A DNA stretch of 64,000 nucleotides from Rhodobacterales bacterium HKCCE4037 (GCA_015689645.1 WVSM01000001.1:620001-684000), one strand, 5' to 3'; positions 26,845 to 36,223 are shown, counted from the first letter of the stretch. A program made the numbers and translations. Notes: generated by a model from the letters alone, not told the origin.

Positions 26845-27267
26845 ATGACGTCCCAAGCCTCCCACGCCAGACCGCGCCTCGCCATTCTGGCCACCCTACT
26901 CGCTACCACCCTGCCCCTGCCCGCCCTCGCTGATTTCGTCGGCGTCTCCGCCTGCGCCACCGGCGGCGCATCCAGCACGCCCGCATTGCATTTCGTCGAT
27001 GGCGGGAACCGTTTTGTCGTCGCTGTCGGCAGCGGCGGTCTGACACGCAACATCGTGTTCAACGAGGCCGCGGCGATCGAATGGGCGCGCAACTCAGGCC
27101 TGTTTCCGGATGGCACCGTGTTCGGCAATTACGACGATCACGTCTGCGGCCTCTTGAACGAAGCCGACGATCCCGCGCCCGAACCGGACCCCGCACCGGC
27201 CCCGCCGCCGGAGGTGCCGGAAGAACCGCACCAGGGCTGCCAAGGCGGGGAGTGCGAGGCGCAATAA
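26845..27267 (+). CDS. Secreted hypothetical protein, Cys-containing with Pro-rich C-terminus
   Basis: A 140-residue protein not recognised as a named family. Residues 1-30 form a signal peptide (basic start, hydrophobic LAILATLLATTLPLPALA, likely cut after ALA). The mature part has cysteines in VSACATGG and DHVCGLLN and ends in a Pro/Glu-rich stretch (PAPEPDPAPAPPPEVPEEP) and a GCQGGEC motif, so two disulfides are possible. The location is probably periplasmic. It converges on pgi with 4 nt between stops and has no operon partner. Confidence 0.65.
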   Translation: MTSQASHARPRLAILATLLATTLPLPALADFVGVSACATGGASSTPALHFVDGGNRFVVAVGSGGLTRNIVFNEAAAIEWARNSGLFPDGTVFGNYDDHVCGLLNEADDPAPEPDPAPAPPPEVPEEPHQGCQGGECEAQ

Positions 27268-27271
27268 GCGC

Positions 27272-28885
27272 CTAGACGCCGCCCGCCGCTTTCACTTCAG
27301 CCACAAGGGCAAGGGTGGACCCATCCTTGCCCGCCCCGTCCGCTTCGCCCGTCAGCACCGGCTCGAGCGCAACGGCCAGTTCCTTGCCCAGTTCCACGCC
27401 CCATTGATCGAAGGAGTTGATCCCGAGGATCACGCCTTCGACGAACACGCGATGCTCGTAAAGCGCGATGATCTGGCCGAGCACGAAGGGCGTCAGCTTG
27501 TCATAGAGCAGCGTCGTTGACGGCCGGTTGCCCTCGAACACGCGGTGGGCGGCCTGGCGTTCCAGTTCCGCGCCGTCCAGCCCCTTGGCGCGCATCATCT
27601 CGCGCGCCTCGTCCATCGACCGGCCCCGCATCAGCGCCTCGGACTGGGCCAGGCAATTGGCGACCAGAAGCCTGTGGTGATGCGCCAGCTCGGGCTCATG
27701 TCCCCGCGCGGCCACGAGGAATTCGCAGGGGATCACACGCGTGCCCTGGTGGATCAATTGGTAGAAGGCGTGCTGACCGTTTGTCCCCGGCTCGCCCCAG
27801 ACGACCGGGCCGGAATTGCGGTCGAGCCGCGCGCCGTCCATCGCGACCGACTTTCCGTTGCTCTCCATTTCCAGCTGCTGAAGGTAGGCCGGCAAGCGGC
27901 TGAGGCGGTTGTCATAGGGCAGCACCGCGCGCGTCGCATGGCCCTGCACCTGGTTGTGCCAGAGCCCGACGAGCGCCAGCAGAACCGGCAGGTTCTCGGC
28001 CAGGTCGGCCTCGCGGAAATGCCGGTCCATCGCGTGACCACCGGCAAGGAACTGCGTGAAGGCCTCTCGCCCCACGGCGATCATCAGGCCGAGGCCGATC
28101 GGCCCCCAGAGCGAATAGCGCCCGCCGACCCAATCCTCGAACCCGAAGACGCGACTTTCAGGAATCCCGAAGTCGCCCGCCTTGCCCGTCGCGGAGCTGA
28201 GCGCCGCGAACTGGCTCGCCGGATCGGCCACACCCTGCGCCATCCAGTCCCGCGCCGTGCGCGCGTTGGTCATGGTCTCGATCGTGGTGAAGGTCTTCGA
28301 GGCCACGATCACCAAAGTCGTTTTCGGATCAAGGCCTTGCAAGGTGTCGTTGATGTCCGCCCCGTCGACGTTCGAGACGTAATGCAGGCGCGGCCCGTCG
28401 TGATACGGGGCCAGCGCCAGCGTCGCCATGGCCGGCCCCAGGTCCGAGCCGCCGATGCCGATGTTGATGACATCGGTAAAGCGCCCACCGGCCCCGGCGA
28501 ATTCCCCGCTGCGCACATCCTCGGCAAAGGCCAGGCACCGCGCGCGCGTGTCCAGCACCCCGGGCATGACGTCTTCGCCATCCACGAGGATCGGCCCGGT
28601 CTCGGCCCTGAGCGCGGTGTGCAACACGGCCCGCCCCTCGGTCTCGTTGATCTTCTCGCCGGTGAACATCGCCTCGCGGCGGTCCTCCACGCCGCTGACC
28701 CGCGCCAGTTCCAGCAGCAGCGACAGCGCACCCTCGTCGATCTGCGTCTTGGAGAAGTCGAACAGCAGCCCGTCCGCGCGGGCCGAGAAGGTCTCCGCCC
28801 GGTCCGCCGTGTCGAACAGGTCGAGGATCGTGCGCCCCGTGTTGTCCGCGTCATGCGCAAGAAGGTCGGTCCAGATGTCGTCCAT
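27272..28885 (-). CDS. pgi: Glucose-6-phosphate isomerase
   Basis: Interconverts glucose-6-phosphate and fructose-6-phosphate. The 537-residue protein starts [20 protein letters not shown] (28885). Family signatures are [15 protein letters not shown], the [13 protein letters not shown] segment, [19 protein letters not shown] and the end motif [15 protein letters not shown]. It is the last gene of the minus-strand zwf-pgl-pgi operon (5 nt after pgl). With edd-eda elsewhere in the window, Pgi would run mainly in the direction of G6P for cyclic Entner-Doudoroff flux. Confidence 0.96.
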   Translation of the reverse strand: MDDIWTDLLAHDADNTGRTILDLFDTADRAETFSARADGLLFDFSKTQIDEGALSLLLELARVSGVEDRREAMFTGEKINETEGRAVLHTALRAETGPILVDGEDVMPGVLDTRARCLAFAEDVRSGEFAGAGGRFTDVINIGIGGSDLGPAMATLALAPYHDGPRLHYVSNVDGADINDTLQGLDPKTTLVIVASKTFTTIETMTNARTARDWMAQGVADPASQFAALSSATGKAGDFGIPESRVFGFEDWVGGRYSLWGPIGLGLMIAVGREAFTQFLAGGHAMDRHFREADLAENLPVLLALVGLWHNQVQGHATRAVLPYDNRLSRLPAYLQQLEMESNGKSVAMDGARLDRNSGPVVWGEPGTNGQHAFYQLIHQGTRVIPCEFLVAARGHEPELAHHHRLLVANCLAQSEALMRGRSMDEAREMMRAKGLDGAELERQAAHRVFEGNRPSTTLLYDKLTPFVLGQIIALYEHRVFVEGVILGINSFDQWGVELGKELAVALEPVLTGEADGAGKDGSTLALVAEVKAAGGV

Positions 28886-28890
28886 GTGAC

Positions 28891-29562
28891 TTACTCCGCC
28901 CAATGCACCGTCGCGCCCTGAAGGACCGCCGCGACCGGCGCCTCCTTCGGGTCGAGATGGCGCGCCCGCTCCAGCGCCTCGCGCTTCTCGGCGCCGGTGA
29001 TGACAATATGCTTGCTGAGCGCCCCGTTCAGGACCGGCGCGGTCAGCGTGATGCGCGGCTCCCCTGCGCCCTCGGCCCGCATCGGCATCAGCAGCGGCGC
29101 GTCCGAGGCCAGCGCGGCCTCCAGGTTGTCCGCCCCGGGAAACAGCGAGGCCGTGTGCATGTCGGCCCCCATGCCAAGCAGCAGGACCGAGATCGGCAAA
29201 TGCCCCTCAAGGCCCGCCGCCAGCTCCTCCATCGCGTCCTCAGCCGCCCCGCCCGCCTTGAACAAAGGGATCAACGTCGCCGCGGAAGCCCTTGATACCA
29301 ATAGGCGTTTCCGCAGCATCGCCGTGTTGGACCGGGGGCTGTCCTCGTCCACCCAACGCTCGTCGTTCAGCACCACGGCGACGCGGTCCCAATCCAGCGC
29401 CTGCTCGCTCATCACGTCGAAGATCGGCCCCGGCGTCGACCCGCCCGGCACGCAGAACGTCGCGCTGTCCTTGCGGCGCAGCGTATCGGCCAGCTCCGAC
29501 GTCAGCCTGTCCGCGAGGTCCAGCATCATCGCCTCGCTGTCGGGATATTCGACGATATTCAT
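28891..29562 (-). CDS. pgl: 6-phosphogluconolactonase
   Basis: Hydrolyses 6-phosphogluconolactone to 6-phosphogluconate. The 223-residue protein (start [20 protein letters not shown]) has the NagB/Pgl-like pattern [30 protein letters not shown] and [17 protein letters not shown]. Its ATG overlaps the zwf stop as ATGA, and pgi starts 5 nt after it ends. The context fixes the assignment. Confidence 0.95.
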   Translation of the reverse strand: MNIVEYPDSEAMMLDLADRLTSELADTLRRKDSATFCVPGGSTPGPIFDVMSEQALDWDRVAVVLNDERWVDEDSPRSNTAMLRKRLLVSRASAATLIPLFKAGGAAEDAMEELAAGLEGHLPISVLLLGMGADMHTASLFPGADNLEAALASDAPLLMPMRAEGAGEPRITLTAPVLNGALSKHIVITGAEKREALERARHLDPKEAPVAAVLQGATVHWAE

Positions 29563-31004
29563 GCCAGGTCCCTCCAGCGGCGGCCATCGCGGTGCATCAG
29601 CATCAGCGCCTCTTCCGGGCCGGCGGTGCCGGGCTCGTAGGTGGCGGGCTTGTCGCCTTTCGCGGTCCAGGCCTCGATGATCGGATCGGTCCACGCCCAG
29701 GCGGCCTCGACCTCGTCGCCCCGCATGAACAGCGTCTGGTTCCCCCGGATCACGTCCATGATCAGCCGCTCGTAGGCATCGGGCACATGCTCCGCATCCG
29801 GCCCCAGCGCATCGGCGAAGGTCATGTCGAGCGGCACGTCGATCAGGCGCATGCCCCCCGGCCCCGGCTCCTTGATGGTGACGCTCAGGTCGATCCCCTC
29901 GTCGGGCTGCAGCCGGATCGACAGCACGTTGGCCTTCTGCCCGGCATCCTCGTCGAAGATCGAATGGGGCGTGTCCTTGAAGGTCACCACGATCTCGGAC
30001 TTGCGCGCCTTCATCCGCTTGCCGGTGCGCAGGTAGAAGGGCGTGCCGTTCCAGCGCCAGTTGGCAATGTGCAGCTTCATGGCGATGTAGCTTTCGGTGC
30101 GGCTGTCGGGCGCCTCGGCATCTTCGAGGTAGGACGGGCCGCCATTGCTGCCGTATTGGCCGCGCACGATATCGGCGACATCCACCGGGTCGAGCGCGCG
30201 GATCACTTTCAGCTTCTCGTCACGCACCGCGTCCGGCTCGAACCGGTTGGGCGGCTCCATCGCCGTCAGGCAGAGCAATTGCATCAGGTGGTTCTGCACC
30301 ATGTCCCGCATCGCGCCGGACTTGTCGTAATAGGCCCCACGCCCGCCCACGCCGACTTCCTCGGCGACGGTGATCTGGACGTGATCGACATATTGCGCAT
30401 TCCACAACGGCTCGAACAGCACATTTCCGAAGCGGATCGCCATCAGGTTCTGGACCGTTTCCTTGCCCAGGTAATGGTCGATCCGGTAGATCTGCGTCTC
30501 GTCGAAATGCTCGGCGAGCGTGCCGTTCAGCTCCTTCGCCGAGGCAAGATCACGACCGAAGGGTTTTTCCACCACGATCCGCGCATCCGGCCGCGCGATG
30601 CCATGGGTGTGCAGCCGTTCGGCCAGCGCCCCGAACAGGTTCGGCCCGACCGAGAAGTAGAACGCCTGCGTCACGTCCTTGCGTATCTTCTTCTTGAGGT
30701 CCTTCCAGCCGTCCTTGCCCATCGCGTCGATCGGCAGGTAGTCGAGGTGCTGAAGAAAGGCCTCCATCTGGCCATCGCGCTCGTCCTTGCGCAGGAACTC
30801 GTCGAAGGCCTCGCGGATCTCCTTGCGGTAGCCCTCCGCATCCAGTTCCGAGCGCGCCGCGCCGATGATCCGCGCCTCTTCCGGCATCTGTCCGTCGCGG
30901 AACCGGCGGTAGAGCGCCGGCAGGATCTTGCGGCGGGCGAGATCCCCCGTTCCGCCGAAAATGACAAGGTCGAACGGCTCGACCGGAATAACGCGGCTGA
31001 CCAT
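29559..31004 (-). CDS. zwf: Glucose-6-phosphate dehydrogenase
   Basis: Oxidises glucose-6-phosphate to 6-phosphogluconolactone and makes NAD(P)H, the entry to the Entner-Doudoroff and pentose phosphate pathways. The 481-residue protein has the nucleotide motif IFGGTGDLARRK (15-26), EKPFGRDL and the active-site segment YRIDHYLGKE (173-182). It heads the zwf-pgl-pgi operon. A palindromic operator (31052-31065) with the same core as the edd operator lies 47 nt before the start, which suggests joint control with edd-eda. Confidence 0.97.
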   Translation of the reverse strand: MVSRVIPVEPFDLVIFGGTGDLARRKILPALYRRFRDGQMPEEARIIGAARSELDAEGYRKEIREAFDEFLRKDERDGQMEAFLQHLDYLPIDAMGKDGWKDLKKKIRKDVTQAFYFSVGPNLFGALAERLHTHGIARPDARIVVEKPFGRDLASAKELNGTLAEHFDETQIYRIDHYLGKETVQNLMAIRFGNVLFEPLWNAQYVDHVQITVAEEVGVGGRGAYYDKSGAMRDMVQNHLMQLLCLTAMEPPNRFEPDAVRDEKLKVIRALDPVDVADIVRGQYGSNGGPSYLEDAEAPDSRTESYIAMKLHIANWRWNGTPFYLRTGKRMKARKSEIVVTFKDTPHSIFDEDAGQKANVLSIRLQPDEGIDLSVTIKEPGPGGMRLIDVPLDMTFADALGPDAEHVPDAYERLIMDVIRGNQTLFMRGDEVEAAWAWTDPIIEAWTAKGDKPATYEPGTAGPEEALMLMHRDGRRWRDLA

Positions 31005-31051
31005 GCTCAGTCCTCTCGAAGTCTTTGTCTGGCCGGGTCGGTGCCCGGCGT

Positions 31052-31065
31052 CGTTAGCGCTAACA
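31052..31065. promoter_or_regulatory. Palindromic operator of zwf (GTTAGCGCTAAC core)
   Basis: GTTAGCGCTAAC is a perfect 12-bp palindrome (31053-31064) with a further TG on the minus-strand side. The 14-bp extended form TGTTAGCGCTAACA is found before edd at 47983-47996. The central CG and symmetry are typical of LacI-family operators. It is 47 nt upstream of the zwf ATG. Confidence 0.75.
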
Positions 31066-31145
31066 GCGCCTCTCTACCCGATAGCCGCCTACAGAGTCCA
31101 TTGATTCCGCCCGGGGCGCAACAGGATGGAAACCGCCGCTCCGCC

Positions 31146-32360
31146 TCATCCCCGGATCCGGCCCCACCACTCCTTCGGTTTCACCCTCGGGCGGGCCCGG
31201 CGCGCCGCCCAGGCCCGCGCGATGGCGCGCCCGCGTGCCCCGCCCCGCCCGGTGGCCAGCCCATACCAGACCCGCCCCGACCAGCCCTTTCGCGGCGCGG
31301 TGAACGGGCACACCCGCATGCAGATCGCGCAATCGGATTTCAGCTTGGCCCAATAGCCGAAACAGGCCTCGGCGTTGGAGGACCATTTCCGCACCCCCCG
31401 CAAGGTCGAGGGCGAGCCTTGCGTGACCTCCTCGCCGAAATCAGGACTCCCGAAGGGCAGCGCTTTCACCGGACAGGCCACGGCGCAGACATCGCAGCCC
31501 GCGCAATACTCCTTCAGCCCCAGCGCGCGCGGCCCGTCCACGGCCAGCGGCAGGTCCGTGAAGATCTTCGAAAACCGCACCCGGGGCCCGAATTCCGGCG
31601 TCAGGACCATCTGGTTGCGCCCGTATTCGCCAAGCCCCGCCTTGATCGCATAGGGAACGACCAGCGCGGTGTCGTTCATGCTGGCCACGGCATCGTAGCC
31701 GAGGTTGCGGATATAGGCGGCCAATTGCATGACGATGGCCGCCTCGTGGGAATATTCGCGCCCTGTCGCCGCGCCGGCCAGCGCGCTCGGGTAGGTCTCG
31801 ACAAGGTCTGCATCCATCGCGTGCCCCATCACGATGACATGGCTCAGGCCATCGGGCAGGTCGTTCGCCACCGGCTCCATGGTGCGGGTGTCCGGGCGGT
31901 CGCGATAATGCCAGCGGTCATCGCGATGGGTGATCCCCACCAGGTCCGCGCCGAACAGCTTCGCGATGGCCTTGATCTCGGCCGCCTCGGCCTCCGGCGT
32001 CCCAAGCTCGGCCTTCTCGGGGGCCACCGGCGTGTCGTCCCGGATCGCCCCCTGGAACCCCTCGCGCAACCCCTCCGCCGCGCTCCGTTCGCTCACGATG
32101 TCGCTGATCAGCCACGCCGCGTTTCGCAGCGCGAAATCCTTCTGGGTGAACCCGTCGCCCCGGCGCGGCGCGGCTTCCATCCGGTACGACGCGAAGAAGG
32201 CGTCCGTGTCCTTCGACTTGACCCGCGCGTCCCAGAACGCGCGCGTGAAGACGTCGTTCATCTGGCTGAAGCGCTCGAAGTCCGCGGCCAACTCGAACCC
32301 CGCCGCGCGGTCGGTCTCGCGCAGGTGCTCGGGCAGGGAATTGCGGCCGTGGCTCGCCAA
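31146..32360 (-). CDS. Reductive-dehalogenase-like corrinoid/4Fe-4S protein, cytoplasmic
   Basis: A 404-residue protein with the RdhA/QueG-type layout: a corrinoid-binding-like region containing SHVIVMGHAMD, VVPYAIKAGLGEYGRNQMV and TPEFGPRVRFSKIFTDLPL, then two 4Fe-4S motifs, C286-x2-C289-x2-C292-x3-C296-P and C333-x10-C344-x2-C347-x3-C351-P. It is not QueG, which is shorter and differently arranged. There is no Tat or Sec signal and no neighbouring membrane-anchor gene, unlike respiratory RdhA. It also lacks the C-terminal flavin/ferredoxin reductase domain of self-sufficient catabolic dehalogenases. The C-terminal 50 residues are very Arg-rich. Whether it removes halogens is unknown; a corrinoid redox role is inferred from the family. 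Confidence 0.78.
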   Translation of the reverse strand: MASHGRNSLPEHLRETDRAAGFELAADFERFSQMNDVFTRAFWDARVKSKDTDAFFASYRMEAAPRRGDGFTQKDFALRNAAWLISDIVSERSAAEGLREGFQGAIRDDTPVAPEKAELGTPEAEAAEIKAIAKLFGADLVGITHRDDRWHYRDRPDTRTMEPVANDLPDGLSHVIVMGHAMDADLVETYPSALAGAATGREYSHEAAIVMQLAAYIRNLGYDAVASMNDTALVVPYAIKAGLGEYGRNQMVLTPEFGPRVRFSKIFTDLPLAVDGPRALGLKEYCAGCDVCAVACPVKALPFGSPDFGEEVTQGSPSTLRGVRKWSSNAEACFGYWAKLKSDCAICMRVCPFTAPRKGWSGRVWYGLATGRGGARGRAIARAWAARRARPRVKPKEWWGRIRG

Positions 32361-32456
32361 GATGCGCCCTCCTCGACATGGCTTCGCTGTAGTTACGGAA
32401 TAACTACAGGATCACGACAGGTTCACTCCACGCGATTTCGGCACCAACGAGGGGTC

Positions 32457-33413
32457 TCAAGGCTGCATCGCGCAGAGCAGTTCGAACATGATCGACGCCC
32501 CCAGCCACGCGGTGATCCCCCCGTTGTCGAAGGGCGGCGAGACCTCGACGATATCCGCCCCGATCACGTCCAGCCCGCGCAGGGCGCGCACGCACTGGAT
32601 CGCCTGAAAACTGGTCGGCCCGCCCACCTCCGGCGTGCCCGTGCCGGGCGCGAAGGCCGGGTCCACGAAGTCGATGTCGAAGGACAGGTAGGTCGGCCCG
32701 TCCCCCACCACTTCACGCGCAACCTCCATGGTCGAGGTCCAGCCGCGCTCCATGCATTCCTCGATCGGAACGATCCGGACGCCATGGTCATAGCCGTACT
32801 GGAAATCCGAGTTGTTGTAGGAGGTCCCGCGCATCCCGATCATCACCACGCGTTCGGGGTCGAGACACCCCTCCTCGATCCCCTGCCGGAACGGGTTGCC
32901 GTGGGTCAGCGTCTCACCCCCGAAATAAGGCGGATAGAGGTCGGTGTGACTGTCCAGAAGCACCAGCCCGAACGGCGCGCCGCGCGCCTTGCGCAACTCC
33001 CGCAAGACCGTCAGCGTGCACAGGTGATCGCCGCCCACCATGAAGGGCCGGATCCCCTGCCCCAGCACGCCCGCAATGAATTTCTGAGCGTTCTCAAGCG
33101 CTTCGTCCTGATCGACCGGCGACATGGCCACGTCGCCGAGGTCGGCGACCTTCGCCGCCTCGAAGGGTTTCTGCCCGGTCGCGCGGTTCATCTCGCGGAT
33201 CATGGTGGAATAATCCCTGAGCGCCCGCGGCCCGTGCCGCGCGCCGGGGCGGTTCGACGTGGCCCCGTCCCACGGCAGCCCGAAAAAGCCGATATCGACC
33301 TCCGCCCGGCGCGGATCGTCGGCGGCCAGATACGGCAGGCGCATGAAGCTCGGCACGCCCGCATACCGCGGCAGGTCGGTGCCCGAAGGCGGCTGGAAGA
33401 AAGGGTCGGTCAT
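32457..33413 (-). CDS. Agmatinase/ureohydrolase family protein
   Basis: Binuclear manganese hydrolase of the arginase superfamily, 318 residues. Metal ligands are visible: GGDH (H130), DSHTD (D154, H156, D158; serine where DAHxD is usual) and SFDIDFVDP (D246, D248). The family cleaves guanidino compounds such as agmatine, guanidinobutyrate or guanidinopropionate to an amine and urea. No transporter or decarboxylase neighbour settles the substrate. It lies 96 nt upstream of the dehalogenase-like gene on the same strand. Confidence 0.88.
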   Translation of the reverse strand: MTDPFFQPPSGTDLPRYAGVPSFMRLPYLAADDPRRAEVDIGFFGLPWDGATSNRPGARHGPRALRDYSTMIREMNRATGQKPFEAAKVADLGDVAMSPVDQDEALENAQKFIAGVLGQGIRPFMVGGDHLCTLTVLRELRKARGAPFGLVLLDSHTDLYPPYFGGETLTHGNPFRQGIEEGCLDPERVVMIGMRGTSYNNSDFQYGYDHGVRIVPIEECMERGWTSTMEVAREVVGDGPTYLSFDIDFVDPAFAPGTGTPEVGGPTSFQAIQCVRALRGLDVIGADIVEVSPPFDNGGITAWLGASIMFELLCAMQP

Positions 33414-33475
33414 GTTCGGGCTCCGATAACAGTCGACGCGACGCTAGCGCGCCGTGGCAGCCCTTGTCACGGGGC

Positions 33476-33525
33476 AGCCCTTTCATCTTGCCCGAAAACT
33501 CCGGGGGTTTGGGGGCAGCGCCCCC
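33476..33525 (-). repeat. Terminator-like hairpin plus CCGGAGTTTTC repeat downstream of the HNH gene
   Basis: On the minus strand, after the HNH stop: GGGGGC-GCT-GCCCCC hairpin (33511-33525), then AAACCCCCGGAGTTTTCGGG and AAGATGAAAGGGCTGCC. The last block matches the 3' block of the bipartite repeats (copies B and D). The strong stem followed by a T-containing segment could end HNH transcription. Confidence 0.5.
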
Positions 33526-33531
33526 AAGCGG

Positions 33532-34140
33532 TCACGCTTCCAGCTCGCTGTCCCAGTAGAGGAAGTCCATCCAGCTCTCGTGCAGGTAATTCGGCGGGAA
33601 TTTCCGGCCCCGGTTGCGCAATTCCTCCGCCCCCGGCTGGCGCGGCGGCTGGCGCAGTGTCAGGCCCGAATGGCGCAGGCTGCGCGAGCCCTTGCGCAGG
33701 TTGCACTTCGAACAGGCCGCCACGACATTCTCCCACGAGGTCACCCCGCCCTTCGCCCGCGGCACGACATGGTCGAACGTCAGATCGCCCTTCGCGCCGC
33801 AATACTGGCAGGAGAATTCGTCGCGCAAAAACAGGTTGAACCGGGTGAAGGCCACGCGTTTCTGCGGCTTCACGTAATCCTTCAGCACCACGACCGAGGG
33901 GATGCGGATCGCCGTCGAGGGCGAATGCACGAATTCCTCGTATTCCGCGACGATCTGCACCCGGTCGAGCCAGACGGCCTTCACCGCCTCCTGCCACGGC
34001 CAGAGCGACAGCGGGTAGTAGCTGAGCGGCCTGTAATCGGCATTCAGCACCAGCGCGGGGTTCTGGCGCAGCGCCCCCGGTGCCCTAACGAAACTTGTTC
34101 GGAAATCCGCGTCGATCGCGGGTGCGGTCGCTCCATTCAT
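33532..34140 (-). CDS. HNH endonuclease family protein
   Basis: A 202-residue cytoplasmic protein starting MNGATAPAIDADFRTSFVRA. The nuclease part is C111-x2-C114 (SCQYCGAKGDL), the catalytic FDHVVPRAKGG (H124) and C143-x2-C146 (CSKCN), a zinc-stabilised HNH fold. The N-terminal half (VLNADYRPLSYYPLSLWPWQEAV) is conserved in widespread alphaproteobacterial HNH proteins that are chromosomal and not phage-linked. No methylase or toxin-antitoxin partner is present. Its cellular role is unknown. Confidence 0.85.
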   Translation of the reverse strand: MNGATAPAIDADFRTSFVRAPGALRQNPALVLNADYRPLSYYPLSLWPWQEAVKAVWLDRVQIVAEYEEFVHSPSTAIRIPSVVVLKDYVKPQKRVAFTRFNLFLRDEFSCQYCGAKGDLTFDHVVPRAKGGVTSWENVVAACSKCNLRKGSRSLRHSGLTLRQPPRQPGAEELRNRGRKFPPNYLHESWMDFLYWDSELEA

Positions 34141-34292
34141 GGGTGACTCCGTCCCTGCCCTGTCTGCCCGAGTAACGGCACCAGAGCGGGAGCCCCGCTC
34201 CTGCCTTGTGACCACTATATCTAGGCCTCGCCATCCGGCAAGAAAAATAGATGCAGTGGCTGGGGGCAGGCTAGAACGGTTGCGTGACAGAC

Positions 34293-34835
34293 CTATGACG
34301 GCTCAGCCGCGCGAAGCGCGAGGTCCGCAGCAAGGTCAAGGATCGCACCCAAGGCTTGCGGCGTTGCGTTTGAAACCTCCAGTCTGGGCAGAACCGCGCC
34401 GGACACATCGGCATATCCCCCGGCGGTGCCCGCGGGACGCATCGGAACGACGACGAACAAGCCTTCGCGCACTCTAACGGAGATCATGCCGGTGCCCTTC
34501 CACAACGGCGCGCGGGAGTTCAGCGAAAGCGCCGAGCGGATCGCCTGGTCATATTCCGATGTGCTCAGTGTCCCGTGGTCGCGACGGTTCGGTTTTCCGA
34601 TACGTCCGAACGTCTCGAGCACCGCCAGTCCCAAGTCCTGTCCACGGGTGTCTTGCGACATTCGCCGCCACCGGTCCGGGTCGCAAACCCGCAGGGCGGA
34701 GGATCCATTCGACGTCGCCCGAAGGCGGTAGGGCTGCAGGACGATTCCATGGGCGTGCAGGAAAAGGTGTACCTTCGCGCCCTCGTGCACGTCGGCACGG
34801 GGACGACCGAGCAACCACTCCAGTACCCCTCTCAT
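34293..34835 (-). CDS. Unknown protein, third gene of the alkA-esterase operon
   Basis: A 180-residue soluble protein I do not recognise. It starts at an ATG that overlaps the esterase stop as ATGA, so it is translationally coupled. No signal peptide or membrane helix is seen. The N-terminal half is basic (LEWLLGRPRADVHEG, DPDRWRRMSQDTRGQD), the second half more hydrophobic (GLFVVVPMRPAGTAGGYADV). The gap to the HNH gene (34141-34292) holds nothing I can name. An RNA- or DNA-related role would be only a guess from the glycosylase two genes upstream. Confidence 0.6.
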   Translation of the reverse strand: MRGVLEWLLGRPRADVHEGAKVHLFLHAHGIVLQPYRLRATSNGSSALRVCDPDRWRRMSQDTRGQDLGLAVLETFGRIGKPNRRDHGTLSTSEYDQAIRSALSLNSRAPLWKGTGMISVRVREGLFVVVPMRPAGTAGGYADVSGAVLPRLEVSNATPQALGAILDLAADLALRAAEPS

Positions 34836-35494
34836 CCGGGCAATTTATCTTTCAGAAAGGCCAGCGCGACGCTCAGACCGTCCGGCGCGATGCCATGGGC
34901 GGTGCCCTTCATGATATGGGCATAGACTTCTTCCCAGCCCGCCTTCTGCAGGCCGTCGGCGGCTTCGGGCAGGCTTTGCGGCGGCACCACGTCATCTGCA
35001 TCGCCATGGATCAGCAGGACGGGCGGGCGCACGACGACCTCGTCGACCAGCGTCTCAGGCTCCAAGAGGCGGCCCGAGAAGCCCACGACGCAGGCAAAAG
35101 GCTCGGCGCGGCGGGGGGCGACATGCAGGCTCATCATCGTGCCCTGGCTGAAGCCCACAAGCGCCGTTTCCGCCGCCGTCACCCCGTTCTCGGCCATCAC
35201 GTGATCGAGGAAGCCGTTCAGGTCATGTACGGCGCGCGCCATGCCCTCTGCGGCCACCTCTTCCGAGGAGCCGTCGATCCACGGGATCGGGAACCACTGG
35301 AACCCCATCGGGTTCATGCCGCAGCGTTCCGGCGCGTCGGGGGAGACGAAGACGGTATCGGGCAGATGCTCGGCCAGCGGATCGGCCAGCCCCAGCAGGT
35401 CCGCACCGTCGGCGCCATAGCCGTGCAGGAAGATCACGAGGCTTTTCGTGTCGCCCGAATGCGAGCCCTTCGTCTTGTAGTCGAGTGTTCGCAT
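34832..35494 (-). CDS. Phospholipase/carboxylesterase (alpha/beta hydrolase)
   Basis: A 220-residue serine esterase of the Abhydrolase_2 (EstB/acyl-protein thioesterase) family. The oxyanion segment is FLHGYGADGADL, the nucleophile elbow is GFSQG (S116), the acid is D167 in HGDADDVVP, and the base is H200 in GTAHG. It begins 1 nt after the alkA-like stop and overlaps the next gene by ATGA. Typical substrates are short acyl esters or lysophospholipids. The frame continues upstream without conserved residues, so the ATG at 35494 is preferred. Confidence 0.9.
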   Translation of the reverse strand: MRTLDYKTKGSHSGDTKSLVIFLHGYGADGADLLGLADPLAEHLPDTVFVSPDAPERCGMNPMGFQWFPIPWIDGSSEEVAAEGMARAVHDLNGFLDHVMAENGVTAAETALVGFSQGTMMSLHVAPRRAEPFACVVGFSGRLLEPETLVDEVVVRPPVLLIHGDADDVVPPQSLPEAADGLQKAGWEEVYAHIMKGTAHGIAPDGLSVALAFLKDKLPG

Positions 35495-35495
35495 T

Positions 35496-36134
35496 TCACA
35501 GTGCCCCTTCGCGTTTGGTCTGCTCCCGGTAGTAGGCCCAGAGCGCGCGGGCGGCAATGGCCCGGACCGGAGACCATGCCTCCGCCATGGCCCGCATCTC
35601 GCGTTCGGTTGGCCGCGCGGGAAGGTCGAACAGCAGTTTCGCGCCCTCCTGCAAGGCGAGGTCTCCGGCGGCAAAGACGTCCACGTGGCCAAGCGCGAAC
35701 TTGGCGTAGATCTCGGCGGTCCAGCGCCCGATGCCCGGGACAGCGGTGAGCGTGGTCACGACCGTCTCCGAATCTGCCCCGCGCAGGGCGGTATAGTCGA
35801 TCCGTGCACTTGCGAGCGCATGGGCGTAGCGCACCTTGGGCCGCGAGAGACCACAGGCGCGCAATTGCTCCTCCGAGGCCGTGGCCACCGCCCCCTCCGC
35901 GCAAAGCTCCGCCGCCTCCAGCCGCGCCCAGATCGCGGCGGCGGACGCTGTCGAGACCTGCTGCCCGACGATGGCCTGCAACAGCGCCGCGAATCCGTCC
36001 GGGCGTCGGCGCAACGGTAAAGGCCCGGGAATGCGGGAGAATTCCGGCGCGATCTCCATCAGGACGGCACGACCGGCGGCGACGTCGGCCTCGGTCTCGA
36101 TCCGTGCAGGACAGGTCGCGGCGCAGCCGTTCAT
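35496..36134 (-). CDS. alkA: DNA-3-methyladenine glycosylase II-like (AlkA/HhH-GPD)
   Basis: Base-excision repair enzyme that removes alkylated bases. The 212-residue protein (MNGCAATCPARIETEADVAA start, 36134) has the helix-hairpin-helix TAVPGIGRWTAEIYAKFALG followed by the catalytic Asp in FAAGDLALQEG (D158). It lacks the extra N-terminal domain of E. coli AlkA, as many alphaproteobacterial members do. It leads a tight three-gene operon with the esterase and an unknown protein, and is divergent from the MFS gene at 36224. Confidence 0.9.
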   Translation of the reverse strand: MNGCAATCPARIETEADVAAGRAVLMEIAPEFSRIPGPLPLRRRPDGFAALLQAIVGQQVSTASAAAIWARLEAAELCAEGAVATASEEQLRACGLSRPKVRYAHALASARIDYTALRGADSETVVTTLTAVPGIGRWTAEIYAKFALGHVDVFAAGDLALQEGAKLLFDLPARPTEREMRAMAEAWSPVRAIAARALWAYYREQTKREGAL

Positions 36135-36223
36135 CGTTTCCAAATAGCCAGACCCTTTTTCCGCATAGCGCCCATAGTCGCACCCTATGGACCACGCCGC
36201 GCAAAGCCTATACCGCTCTGCCC

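Noticed and set aside
29292-33839. Plus-strand frame of about 1500 codons antisense to pgl, zwf, the dehalogenase-like gene and others
   Set aside because: Covers four well-supported minus-strand genes; composition is typical of antisense GC-rich translation.
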